Position numbers and translations under genes: made by a program
From: Deltaproteobacteria bacterium
Lineage (GTDB): Bacteria > Myxococcota_A > Polyangia > HGW-17
Direction of reading: 5' to 3'
Assembly (NCBI GenBank): GCA_016937155.1
Contig: JAFGWM010000038.1
Coordinates: forward strand, 62,001-126,000
Length of the DNA stretch: 64,000 nt
Shown here: positions 48,359 through 57,958 of the stretch, in pieces
Position numbering within the stretch: the stretch's first letter is position 1
Layout of the letters: the number at the start of each line of letters is the position of its first letter
The notes under the pieces: model-generated
The model's database searches: none
Seen by the model: only the letters and a program-made list of their open reading frames with translations
What the model was told of the DNA's origin: nothing

Positions 48359-49384
48359 ATGAAAAAGTTCTTATTATTCATCGCCATTACACAGATCTTA
48401 GCAAGTTGTGATGATTCGGAGACAAAAAACAACATTAGAGATGATCATTGTGATAACAGTACTGAAATTATTTGCGATACATCAGTACCTCAGTGTGGTG
48501 AGGACACTATCTTAGCCTACATTGATGGATGCTATGAGTGCGTCAATCCTGAAACATGCCTGCCTCCATGGGAGGAACCAGTTGTTTGTTATGGTGATGA
48601 CGAATGCGAATACAATGAATGGTGCAACCCATGTGGAGGATCTTCATGTGAAAACTGTGAGGACTGCGTTAGCACATGTACTGCCCACAGCTGCACTACT
48701 CAGACTCCAGAGGAACTGGAGTGCTATATGACCAGGCCTGAATGCTCAGAAAATTATACGGCAATTATTGAGGATGGCTGCTATCTGTGTATAGACCCCG
48801 TTACATGTGAAACCTCAACAACTGACTGTATTTATGACTCTGATTGCGATACCGATCAATACTGTGGTTCAGATGGCATATGTACTTTAAACCCCTGTTC
48901 TACTGATGAAGAACTCAATTGTTATGCCGAAAGACCTGAGTGCGGACCTGGCAGGACAGCCCTTGTAATCAACGGCTGCTGGCGGTGTGCCTGGCTTGAT
49001 GGATGTGTTATCGACAAGGATGAGGACTGCAATGATGGCACACAGGCGCTCTGTGATATGATGGAACCTGTTTGTGAAGCAGGGGAAATTCTCGCTGTTC
49101 AGAACTACTGTTATGCTTGTGTAAACCCTACCACATGCATGGGCTGGGGTGATAACGAATGTTTATCAGATGAAGATTGCAGTCCTAACAAATACTGTAA
49201 TGGCTGTGCAACATCTTCATGTCCTGATTGTGATGACTGCATTGGAGCGTGTATTGAACATGAATGTCCCACTGAGTATTTCCTCACATGTTCAGAGGAT
49301 CGTCCTGATTGTGATACCGGAGAATTTGCGGTTATTGAAGAAGGCTGCTGGAGTTGCACTTCAGAGGAGATGTGTATAAACTGA
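48359..49384 (+). CDS. Modular Cys-rich lipoprotein
   Basis: Lipobox LASC; five C-x7-P-x-C-x(n)-C-[YW]-x-C-x(5)-C modules interleaved with CxxDxxC...YC modules; AAAGGAG upstream. Confidence 0.72.
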   Translation: MKKFLLFIAITQILASCDDSETKNNIRDDHCDNSTEIICDTSVPQCGEDTILAYIDGCYECVNPETCLPPWEEPVVCYGDDECEYNEWCNPCGGSSCENCEDCVSTCTAHSCTTQTPEELECYMTRPECSENYTAIIEDGCYLCIDPVTCETSTTDCIYDSDCDTDQYCGSDGICTLNPCSTDEELNCYAERPECGPGRTALVINGCWRCAWLDGCVIDKDEDCNDGTQALCDMMEPVCEAGEILAVQNYCYACVNPTTCMGWGDNECLSDEDCSPNKYCNGCATSSCPDCDDCIGACIEHECPTEYFLTCSEDRPDCDTGEFAVIEEGCWSCTSEEMCIN

Positions 49385-49386
49385 TC

Positions 49387-50313
49387 CTACCCGATAACGG
49401 GATATTTCCTCTCTGAGTGGAGTTTTTGAATCAGATTATTCATCGTTGTGCTGAATCTGGCATGACATTTTTCCACAACATCATCATCTTCCCATAAATC
49501 AAAATACTGATTCCAATAGATTGGTTTGGAAAATTCAATGACTATTTTAGAAGGTGCGGGAATATATGGAAAAAATCCACTTGTTATTCCCCAGGGTAAA
49601 GCTGCCACAACAGGGAATGTTTCTGTTCTGAGGATCTTTTTAAGTTTAAGAGCTGCTGCCAGTTTAGTTCCGCTGGAAAGTACATACCATACTTCATGAG
49701 CACCACAGCTTGCTACTGGAATTAGCGGTATACGGTTTTTCAGTACAAGTCTTATAAACCCTTTTCTTTTTCCTGTAATAATTTCATCTCTCTTCCCCCA
49801 TGGTTTAAAAGTATCAATATCTCCTCCAGGATAAACAAGCACTGAGCTATCCATATCAAAAGCTTTTTCTGCAGCTTTATGAGAAGCCTTAAGACCTCCA
49901 ATTTTCTCTACCAGGTTGATAAAAGACGGCTCTTTGAAAATATAATCATGCATTAGTGCATGAACAGGAACATCTCTTCCAAGAACTTTTATCATTTTGC
50001 CAGCCGTAATAACGCTGTCCACTGGCTGCAATCCTCCATTATGATTCCCTACATAAAGAGCTCTACCCTTTTTTATATTTTCAATTCCCCTGTATTCAAC
50101 TCTGAAGTATTTTTCAAGAATCGGCAGGGAAAACTCACTGAGATTATATGCAAATTCGCCATCTCTTAACTGAGGATTATATCCAACCTGAGGGTCAATG
50201 TTATTTTTACCTGTCAGTATTCTTCCATACCGATAAATACTCAGGGGAAAAACACTGTAAGTTGCAAGGGCATTAACCAGAGTCAGAACCTGGGATGTTG
50301 TCAGTCTACTCAT
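49387..50313 (-). CDS. PlsC/DAGAT-like acyltransferase
   Basis: ALYVGNHNGGLQPVDSVI, SVLVYPGGDIDTFKPWGKRDEIITGKRKGFIRLVLKNRIPLIPVASCGAHE. Confidence 0.8.
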   Translation of the reverse strand: MSRLTTSQVLTLVNALATYSVFPLSIYRYGRILTGKNNIDPQVGYNPQLRDGEFAYNLSEFSLPILEKYFRVEYRGIENIKKGRALYVGNHNGGLQPVDSVITAGKMIKVLGRDVPVHALMHDYIFKEPSFINLVEKIGGLKASHKAAEKAFDMDSSVLVYPGGDIDTFKPWGKRDEIITGKRKGFIRLVLKNRIPLIPVASCGAHEVWYVLSSGTKLAAALKLKKILRTETFPVVAALPWGITSGFFPYIPAPSKIVIEFSKPIYWNQYFDLWEDDDVVEKCHARFSTTMNNLIQKLHSERKYPVIG

Positions 50314-53300
50314 CTTTATTCAAGATCCTCTTTATTGCTGTGGCCAGCTCCCCTATATTGTAAGGTTTTGCAATAAAATTATGATTTTCAGGTATGCGAT
50401 CCCGATTTTCCAGAAAAGATTCACTGTAACCGGATGAAAAAAGTATTCGTATTTCACTGTTTTTTTGTCTTATACGCTCAGCCAGTTCAATACCACTCAT
50501 TTCAGGCATTACAATATCCGTAAGAAGAAGATCCACATTTCCATTATGCATTTCATATCTGATGAGTGCTTCTCCACCATTGGATGCAGTAATCAGATTA
50601 TATCCCAGCCTTTTAAGGAGTTTGGAAACTACATTAATTATACTTTTATCATCCTCCACTAAAAGAATTGTTTCTCTTCCGTGTGGCATAAAATCCAGTC
50701 TGGATGCTCCCACTTTATATTCCGGTTTACCAAAATGAGATGGGAAAAATATTTTAAATGAAGTTCCCATCATGGGCTCTGACTGTACGTGAATGTGTCC
50801 ACCATGCTGTTTGACAATTCCATATGTGGTGGCAAGCCCAAGACCACTGCTCTGTTCAGGAGATTTTGTGGAAAAAAACGGCTCAAAAATCTTTTTCTGA
50901 ACCTCTGAATCCATACCCTCTCCGGTATCCCTTACTGTAAGACATACATAATCACCCATATTCACTCCGGGATTATACTGGATGTAATACTCATCCAGAT
51001 AGTGATTGGATGTCTCAATGGCAAGCATTCCTCCCTGAGGCATAGCTTCTCTTGCGTTTACAACAAGATTAATAATTATCTGCTCAATCTGTGAAGGATC
51101 AGCCATTACAGGACGCAATTCAGAATCAAAATTTGTCTGTAATTCTATATCCTCACCAATAATTCTGGAAATCATGTTCTTGAAATTATCGATTAAATAG
51201 TTCAAATCCAAAAGTTGTGGCTGTATTATCTGTTTTTTTGAGAAACTTAAAAGCTGTCTTGTAAGTCGTCCGGCTCGCTCCGATGTTTCCACAATTTCCT
51301 TCAGATTTTCCACAAGAGGATCATTCTCCGGAGTGTCCATCAAGACTAAAGAAGCATTACCGGTTATTGTGGTGATAATATTGTTGAAATCATGAGCAAT
51401 TCCCCCTGCAAGCCTCCCGATGGCTTCCATTTTCTGACTTTGAAACAACTGAGCTTCAAGCCTCTTTCTCTCATTTTCAGTTTCCAACATCAATGTGTTA
51501 TCCTCAACAATAACCTGTGCACCGTAAATTGTATTTGTCTGATCAAAAAGTGGAGAAATTGTATACCTGAGATTAAGAATTTTACCCCATTTGCTTACAT
51601 AGGGCGTTTCAGAAAACACAAGTTCACCCGTATCAAAACACTGTCTGAATTTTGCTGAAATACCGGACTTAATCAAAGGAGGAAATTCAAGAATATTAAG
51701 ACTCATTGTAGCTTCTTTTGAAGGTGAACCCAGAATTTCAATTATTGAATTGTTTACACTGATTATTTTTCCTTCAATATCAATAGAAAGAATACCAACA
51801 GGAGAATATTCAACAAGATCTCTGTATTTTCTTTCACTTTCCTTTAAGAATTTTTCCATCTGAACTCTTGCTGTAATATCCCTGACAAATCCTTCAATAA
51901 AATCTATTTTATGATATCTGTCAAAAACAGCATTAGCGCTCACACTTGCTATAAAACTGGTCCCATCTGATTTTTTGAACTCAGTTTGAAAATCAAAAAT
52001 TTTTCCATCTGATTTTATTATTTCTTGAATAACAACATCTCTATGAAAAGGATCCACATAAAAATCTGTGGCAATATCAGAGATTGATGAAACCATTTCC
52101 TCCCTTGAGTTAAATCCCGCAAGTTTAGCAAGAGCATAATTGACATCAATAAATCTGCTTCCCCTTGATTTGAAAATACCTATAGAGGCATTTTCAAAAA
52201 TTGTTCTGTATCTGTATTCACTGAATTTGAGTTCTTCATCCTTTATTTTTCGCTGAGTTATATTTCTAAGTACAGCCAGAAAGTATGTCCGCGAATTCTG
52301 GCTAAATGCACTTAATGTAACTTCACAATAGAGTTTCTCGGATTGATTTGGAGAAACAAATTCCCACTCAAAACATGCTTTTCCTTCTTCTTTAACCTGT
52401 CTTCTGTAGTCATTTACTTTCTTTTCGATATAATCCCTATCTCCTCTGGAAAAATCTGCATAATTTCTGCCTATTATTTCTTCTCTTTTCATTTGAAATA
52501 AATCACAACCAGCGGAATTAACCTCAGTTACAGTTCCATTGAAAAGAGTGAATATGGCATCTCCCGCATTTTCAAAAAGAACTTGATAACGATTCTCCCG
52601 CTCCAGACGATCCAATTCATCTTTAATTCTATCAGAGAGATCTGTAATAACCCCCATTATCGCCACCTGATTATCAATCATTACAATATTGATAGATACC
52701 TCCACATTAACATCATGGCCGTTTTTATGAACAAGTCTCATGTTGTAATGTTTTGGAACATCTTCACCCAAGGCTCTTGCCATGGCATAACTTTTCACAA
52801 ACTCTCTGTCACCGGAATGGACAAAATCAAAAACACTTACTCTATTCTTATGACTAAAAGCGCTTATATCCTCTGAGTTGTAACCAAGGATCCTGTACAG
52901 ACTCTTATTTGCAAAAATCAGATTCCCATTCTGATGTAAAAATATCCCATAGGGTGTAGATTCCACCAGAGTTTTAAACTTGGTTTCACCATCTGTTATC
53001 TGTTGGGTCATTTCAACAAGTTTAAAAATTTCTGAAATAAACGACCAGATTATTTTTAAAAGTTCAAAATTATTGGCATCGGGCTTGAAACCATGAAGAA
53101 AACATAAACCGGTAACTTCATCATTTCTGTTTTTAAGACAGAACGCCCCACATGTGGGAAAAGCATAATCAGTATAGCCACTGCAATAAAAATCTGTTTC
53201 CGTAATGTCTTCAATCAACAAAGAAGTTTTTTCATTTATCACTGTCCAGCTTACTGTTTCCTCAACTGAAATATCCAGCACCTGTGGTAAAAATCTTTTT

Positions 53301-53392
53301 TTCTCGATAGAACCTGAAAGTACGTATTCATTTCCTTTCAGAAGATAAAAACTCCCCCCCGGAATTTCAAAAACTTCCCTGAAAATATCCAT
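50306..53392 (-). CDS. Hybrid multi-PAS sensor histidine kinase with C-terminal REC domain
   Basis: MEAIGRLAGGIAHDFNNIITTITGNASLVLM; DTGEGMDSEVQKKIFEPFFSTKSPEQSSGLGLATTYGIVKQ; REC LLLTDIVMPEMSG...FIAKPYN. Confidence 0.92.
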   Translation of the reverse strand: MDIFREVFEIPGGSFYLLKGNEYVLSGSIEKKRFLPQVLDISVEETVSWTVINEKTSLLIEDITETDFYCSGYTDYAFPTCGAFCLKNRNDEVTGLCFLHGFKPDANNFELLKIIWSFISEIFKLVEMTQQITDGETKFKTLVESTPYGIFLHQNGNLIFANKSLYRILGYNSEDISAFSHKNRVSVFDFVHSGDREFVKSYAMARALGEDVPKHYNMRLVHKNGHDVNVEVSINIVMIDNQVAIMGVITDLSDRIKDELDRLERENRYQVLFENAGDAIFTLFNGTVTEVNSAGCDLFQMKREEIIGRNYADFSRGDRDYIEKKVNDYRRQVKEEGKACFEWEFVSPNQSEKLYCEVTLSAFSQNSRTYFLAVLRNITQRKIKDEELKFSEYRYRTIFENASIGIFKSRGSRFIDVNYALAKLAGFNSREEMVSSISDIATDFYVDPFHRDVVIQEIIKSDGKIFDFQTEFKKSDGTSFIASVSANAVFDRYHKIDFIEGFVRDITARVQMEKFLKESERKYRDLVEYSPVGILSIDIEGKIISVNNSIIEILGSPSKEATMSLNILEFPPLIKSGISAKFRQCFDTGELVFSETPYVSKWGKILNLRYTISPLFDQTNTIYGAQVIVEDNTLMLETENERKRLEAQLFQSQKMEAIGRLAGGIAHDFNNIITTITGNASLVLMDTPENDPLVENLKEIVETSERAGRLTRQLLSFSKKQIIQPQLLDLNYLIDNFKNMISRIIGEDIELQTNFDSELRPVMADPSQIEQIIINLVVNAREAMPQGGMLAIETSNHYLDEYYIQYNPGVNMGDYVCLTVRDTGEGMDSEVQKKIFEPFFSTKSPEQSSGLGLATTYGIVKQHGGHIHVQSEPMMGTSFKIFFPSHFGKPEYKVGASRLDFMPHGRETILLVEDDKSIINVVSKLLKRLGYNLITASNGGEALIRYEMHNGNVDLLLTDIVMPEMSGIELAERIRQKNSEIRILFSSGYSESFLENRDRIPENHNFIAKPYNIGELATAIKRILNKDE

Positions 53393-53904
53393 AACTTCAT
53401 GAGATGTTTCTTCAGGTGAAGAGAGTAAACCAATATCCTCAAATAAATTTTCAATCTTTCCAAGTGCTTTTGAGACTTCTCTGACATCCAGTGTTTTTTA
53501 ACCAGAGCATCCTCAAGACGCTGAGTATATTTTTTCTCAATACTGAGAATTTTCAGTGCGTTGATTGAGTATTCCAGTGCGTGAGCCACCTCATCTGAAA
53601 CCAGACGACTGGCTTTCAAAACACGACCATTAACCAGTTCCGGTAAAATATGCAGTGTTTCATCATTATATAAAACCAGAAAGTACACCAAATCAATATG
53701 TTGAATAATCAGATCAATTATTCCTTTATTTTCAATTTCTGCAGTCAGTATTACCAGCGAATAACTTTTTATTTTTTCTAAAAAGCTATCATCATTAAAA
53801 TCTAAAGGCTGGACAACTACTTCAGATGAAAACCCGGTTTCACAACTTTTCAACAAACTGATATTTTCTGAGCTAAAATTATCCGGAAAATACAAATAAA
53901 TCAT
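53338..53904 (-). CDS. Receiver-like N-terminal fragment, apparently out of frame with the downstream kinase
   Basis: MIYLYFPDNFSSENISLLKSC...ILTAEI... receiver-like; the part after the A6 run (53494-53499) looks out of frame, while the kinase frame is open back to that run. Confidence 0.5.
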   Translation of the reverse strand: MIYLYFPDNFSSENISLLKSCETGFSSEVVVQPLDFNDDSFLEKIKSYSLVILTAEIENKGIIDLIIQHIDLVYFLVLYNDETLHILPELVNGRVLKASRLVSDEVAHALEYSINALKILSIEKKYTQRLEDALVKKHWMSEKSQKHLERLKIYLRILVYSLHLKKHLMKLWIFSGKFLKFRGGVFIF

Positions 53905-54037
53905 AAAACACCTGTCTTTTTTCTTTCTCAGAATACCCCATCGGAAAATAGTTTTCTTCCATTATTAAAATTTTTTTCTTAACCACAAATTATGAATATC
54001 CAAGAAGGGATAAAACTGAAACCGGTCTTTTAAGTGA

Positions 54038-55444
54038 CTATAGAATTTTTCTTCGCAGAAGAATCAGCATACCGAAAAGAAAAATAGAGAATACAGGAAC
54101 AAACCCTGTTTGACCAGGAGTGGAACAGCCACATCCAGAATCCGAGGGTTCGCTGAATGGGTCATCAGTGTTATTATTGTTGTTGTTATTTTCAGTACCC
54201 GAACCATCACATTCTATTACCCCATCTGGAGAAACCTCTTCAGGTTCTAGTGCACTATAAGACAGCAACATCATCTGTTCGCCACCTATGAAACCCTTGT
54301 TGGGAGTCGGAAAACCCATAACATTCAGCATTGACATTATTTTTGCCCCTGCCATCATTGTTCCCCAGTTATTCATCACTTCCTCATAGTGCTGATCCAT
54401 CTCCCATGTTTCACCTGCGTCGTAGGTTCGTAAAAACATGGTAACATAAGATGGGTCTGTTTCTTCAGTAGAAGGTACACAATCAGAAATGCAGCAGACA
54501 CCCAGAGCAACTCCCCTTTCACAGTCGAAAAACCTGATGCCTGCAATACCTGTAATTGTTGCTGGTTCAACAGTTTGTGTAAATTTAAAAGGCAGTTCTA
54601 TTTCCACATCAAAACCTGGATGCTGTGGTAAACTCTGAGATATCCAGGTCTGCCCACCATCCTCTGTTGCATAAATATAAGCCTGATTGGCATCATAACC
54701 GCCGATCCAGCCATAATCACTGTTTAGAAAATAAACACTGGTGACATTGAAATTCAGGTTTGATGAAACTGTCCTGAAGCTTTGCCCACCATCCTCGGTA
54801 ATCATAACAAAACCGCTTCCAGGTTGCTGGGAAGGATTTTCTTCATCCCATGAAATTCCGCCACCAATAAATCCGATTTGATTTGTTATCATTTGAAGTG
54901 TATTAATATTTCCTGTGAATTCAGGAAGTTCGCCGGTTGAAAAAGTCGTACCGTTAAAAATATAAAAATTATTTTCTGAAATACCAAAAAGTTCGCCGGT
55001 TGAAAAAGCCTGCACCTTTGTTATCAGTTCTTCAAGAGTATCATCCAGTATTTCCCAGCTTGCACCACCATTGGTCGTTTTCCAGACAACATATGTTTCG
55101 AGATCAAATAAATCCTTGAATGGCATATCAATATCCATGCCTGTGAGATAACCTGTATTCGAATCAACAAATGACAAGTCCAAGAACATTACCATTCCGG
55201 CACTGGTTGGAAGAAACATCTGACTGAAACTGCTTCCATTAGTAGTTTTGTAACCTTTAAGCTGGGTATTGCCAGAACTACTGTCAGCAGCTATAAACCA
55301 TGCTGTGGATTCATCCAGAACATTCAGTGCAAGGATCTGATTATCATCACCTTCCTGATCAAAAACTCTCTCCCAGGTCTGATTTGCATCAACCACCAAA
55401 GGAATAAACCAGACTAAAACCAACACTGCAAAAAAACTCTTCAT
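54038..55444 (-). CDS. YCF48/BNR-like beta-propeller protein with MYXO-CTERM-like C-terminal tail
   Basis: Repeated VWKTTNGGASWE, VMITEDGGQSFRTV, IYATEDGGQTWISQ; C-term SGCGCSTPGQTGFVPVFSIFLFGMLILLRRKIL. Confidence 0.8.
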   Translation of the reverse strand: MKSFFAVLVLVWFIPLVVDANQTWERVFDQEGDDNQILALNVLDESTAWFIAADSSSGNTQLKGYKTTNGSSFSQMFLPTSAGMVMFLDLSFVDSNTGYLTGMDIDMPFKDLFDLETYVVWKTTNGGASWEILDDTLEELITKVQAFSTGELFGISENNFYIFNGTTFSTGELPEFTGNINTLQMITNQIGFIGGGISWDEENPSQQPGSGFVMITEDGGQSFRTVSSNLNFNVTSVYFLNSDYGWIGGYDANQAYIYATEDGGQTWISQSLPQHPGFDVEIELPFKFTQTVEPATITGIAGIRFFDCERGVALGVCCISDCVPSTEETDPSYVTMFLRTYDAGETWEMDQHYEEVMNNWGTMMAGAKIMSMLNVMGFPTPNKGFIGGEQMMLLSYSALEPEEVSPDGVIECDGSGTENNNNNNNTDDPFSEPSDSGCGCSTPGQTGFVPVFSIFLFGMLILLRRKIL

Positions 55445-55463
55445 TTTTTACTCCATGGGATTT

Positions 55464-56270
55464 TTATTCGTTCCAGCAAACACCATATTCAGACTCACTT
55501 GATATCTCCACACAATAATCTATTCCACAGTCATACTCACTGTTTTCAGTAGTACAAAGTGCATGACATGTTTCTTCCTGATAAGGACCAAAACAGGTAT
55601 GTTTCGGAGCACAATCATCCGGCTGCTCACATGAACTACCCTTGAGAAGACCATTTGCAGGAGTGGGCAAACAGGTGGTAATTCCGCCGGAATTTAAAAG
55701 GAGATAGCAACTTTCCCCCGCATCACACCCGGTGTTAAAATATGGATCACAATCATCAGTTGGCTCACACAGATAAGCACTGCCCACACCAAGGTCCAGT
55801 TCAATACCGCAAATTCCGTTGTCTCTACACGGGGTATAAAGATCATAGCAGAATTCTGTACACTGACCGGGATCTGTAGGATCAGAAGAACTTGAGTAAC
55901 AGAATGAACCCACCGGACACCCATCCTGAGTCTGCCCGGAGGATACTACTGAGCAGGCATCTCCCAGACTCAATGCACCATATTCAACACAGCCAATAGT
56001 ACCGGTCACGGTAGTAATCGTGCACTTGTATCCGGGATTACACTCAGTTTGTATTGAAAGATCATTTACGCTGCATGTACCAGGAGTTGTATTATTGGTG
56101 GAGTTATTAGTGGTGGTATTGTTTGAGGTATTATTAGTAGTGTTATTAGTAATGTTGTTGTTGGTATTGTTGGTACCATTGTTCATGGTGTTATTATCAG
56201 AATTCTGCTCAATTGGATCACATGAAACAGCCATGAATAACAATGCAAAAAAAACGAGTTTTACCTTCAT
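55464..56270 (-). CDS. Cys-rich lipoprotein with Asn/Thr-rich linker
   Basis: MKVKLVFFALLFMAVSCDP lipobox; NNTMNNGTNNTNNNITNNTTNNTSNNTTTNNSTNNTTPGTC linker. Confidence 0.72.
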   Translation of the reverse strand: MKVKLVFFALLFMAVSCDPIEQNSDNNTMNNGTNNTNNNITNNTTNNTSNNTTTNNSTNNTTPGTCSVNDLSIQTECNPGYKCTITTVTGTIGCVEYGALSLGDACSVVSSGQTQDGCPVGSFCYSSSSDPTDPGQCTEFCYDLYTPCRDNGICGIELDLGVGSAYLCEPTDDCDPYFNTGCDAGESCYLLLNSGGITTCLPTPANGLLKGSSCEQPDDCAPKHTCFGPYQEETCHALCTTENSEYDCGIDYCVEISSESEYGVCWNE

Positions 56271-56438
56271 CTGAAACTCTCCAATATCCCCAGTAGGGGA
56301 AGTTACCGGTTAATACAGCAGTTAATTCTTACAAGTAATAAATACTTTATTGAAAAAAACAAGTTACCCAACAATAAACTGCTGTGAGTTTATAGCATGA
56401 TAACTTTATTTTTTCACGTTTTTTGATATGTAATATTT

Positions 56439-57953
56439 TTAAAATGCGAAAGCGATACCGGCACTGAGATCAATGTGGAAGGTGGATTGTTCCGGGAAAA
56501 TACCAAAGGCATCAACATTGAAATAAAAAGAAACCGTGGGTGAACCAACCAAAAATCCCAAGGAACCACCAAGCATTACGTATCCATGGGCAAAGGCATC
56601 AACAACCTCAACTCCTGAATCTTCACTGTTTACAATCCAGGAATGCCACATTTTTCCACCACCCAGAACACCACCGAAGTAAGGCCTGAATGCACCACTG
56701 GTAATTGGATAATAAAGTATCTTTCCAAGTCCACTGAAACCAACAGCCTGACTGGAAGTACCTTCTCCTCCTGTATTTTCAGTGAAAACCAGACCTACCT
56801 TGGCATCAAGACCCATTGAAAGTGAGGGTGAAATAAAATAATGAAATCCCAGTTCACCGCCCATTTCACCAGTTACAAGCCCTGCTGTAACCAGTTTTAC
56901 TCCCTGCCCGCCGCAGGATGTTGCACTCTCCGGATCTCCCACATAGCTGTATGAACACATTGAAGTGGAAACATAACCGGTACCAAAACGACCACCAAGT
57001 TTAAGCATGAGTTTTTTAAATTTTGGTGAATCATCAGGTATCTTTTCTCCACCATCCTTTTTATTGTTGTCCGAACCGTGATCAAGAGGATCTTCTCCAT
57101 CCACCTTTGTTGTTCCAGTTTTTGGTTTTGTAATGGATATAATATTCGGAGCACCACTTTGACCATTTGCCATAATTGGCTTTCCACCATTTCCCAGAGC
57201 AACTATATAATACTGAAAAACCGCACCGTTTACATCAGAAGGAGAAATAGTCGCCTTCCATGTGTAACCGTTTACAAAATTCATTTCCACTGCAGTATAA
57301 TCAGACTGACCGGGTTTACGATAATACACAACCATTTTTGAAATTCCCTTTTTGGGAGCCCGGCATTTAAGTGTAAGTGTTTTTCCCCCGACGGCCTCAT
57401 CCGGAACACTGTGTTCAATTCTTTGAGGTTCCGGCCCGGTGTCCTCTGTAGAACCACCGTTTGAAACCACAGTAGTAGTGTTATTATTTGTGGTGTTATT
57501 ATTTGAAGTATTGTTTGATGAAGATCCCTTGCATTTAACGCCGCTCCGTCTCCTGACATCATCAAGAATCTTCTGTAATTTTGGTGTCTTAAGAGACTTA
57601 GTAATCTGGGCACAGCCGTTAACCCTGAGAGCTTTCTTAAACATCAGCCGACCCCTGTTTTCATCAGGGTTATCGGTATCAGTAATGTAGATTATACCCA
57701 GATCCACAAGAATATTCGCATATTCCAAAGAAGCATCACAGCCCTCTCTTCTGGCAATACTTATAGCATCCTGAAGAGTTTTCCTTGCGCTGGTGAATTC
57801 CATCTGATCATAATCTTCCATTGCTGTTTTATGCAGACGTTTCAACCGTTTTTCCACTTTAACAGTACAGTCATCCGCCAAAGCATCCGTGGACCATACA
57901 AACATTAGTGCCAATACAGTCAGCGTAATATAAACTATAGACTTCATTTCCAA
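56439..57953 (-). CDS. Exported protein: N-terminal TPR-like region, Asn/Thr linker, C-terminal beta-barrel-like domain
   Basis: Signal peptide; KGSSSNNTSNNNTTNNNTTTVVSNGGS linker; glycine/aromatic barrel-like C-term ending SAGIAFAF. Confidence 0.62.
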   Translation of the reverse strand: MEMKSIVYITLTVLALMFVWSTDALADDCTVKVEKRLKRLHKTAMEDYDQMEFTSARKTLQDAISIARREGCDASLEYANILVDLGIIYITDTDNPDENRGRLMFKKALRVNGCAQITKSLKTPKLQKILDDVRRRSGVKCKGSSSNNTSNNNTTNNNTTTVVSNGGSTEDTGPEPQRIEHSVPDEAVGGKTLTLKCRAPKKGISKMVVYYRKPGQSDYTAVEMNFVNGYTWKATISPSDVNGAVFQYYIVALGNGGKPIMANGQSGAPNIISITKPKTGTTKVDGEDPLDHGSDNNKKDGGEKIPDDSPKFKKLMLKLGGRFGTGYVSTSMCSYSYVGDPESATSCGGQGVKLVTAGLVTGEMGGELGFHYFISPSLSMGLDAKVGLVFTENTGGEGTSSQAVGFSGLGKILYYPITSGAFRPYFGGVLGGGKMWHSWIVNSEDSGVEVVDAFAHGYVMLGGSLGFLVGSPTVSFYFNVDAFGIFPEQSTFHIDLSAGIAFAF

Positions 57954-57958
57954 ATTCC

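Noticed and set aside
54928-55008. 20-bp direct repeat aagttcgccggttgaaaaag at 54928 and 54989
   Set aside because: Encodes the repeated FSTGEL propeller motif; internal gene repeat, not a mobile or CRISPR element
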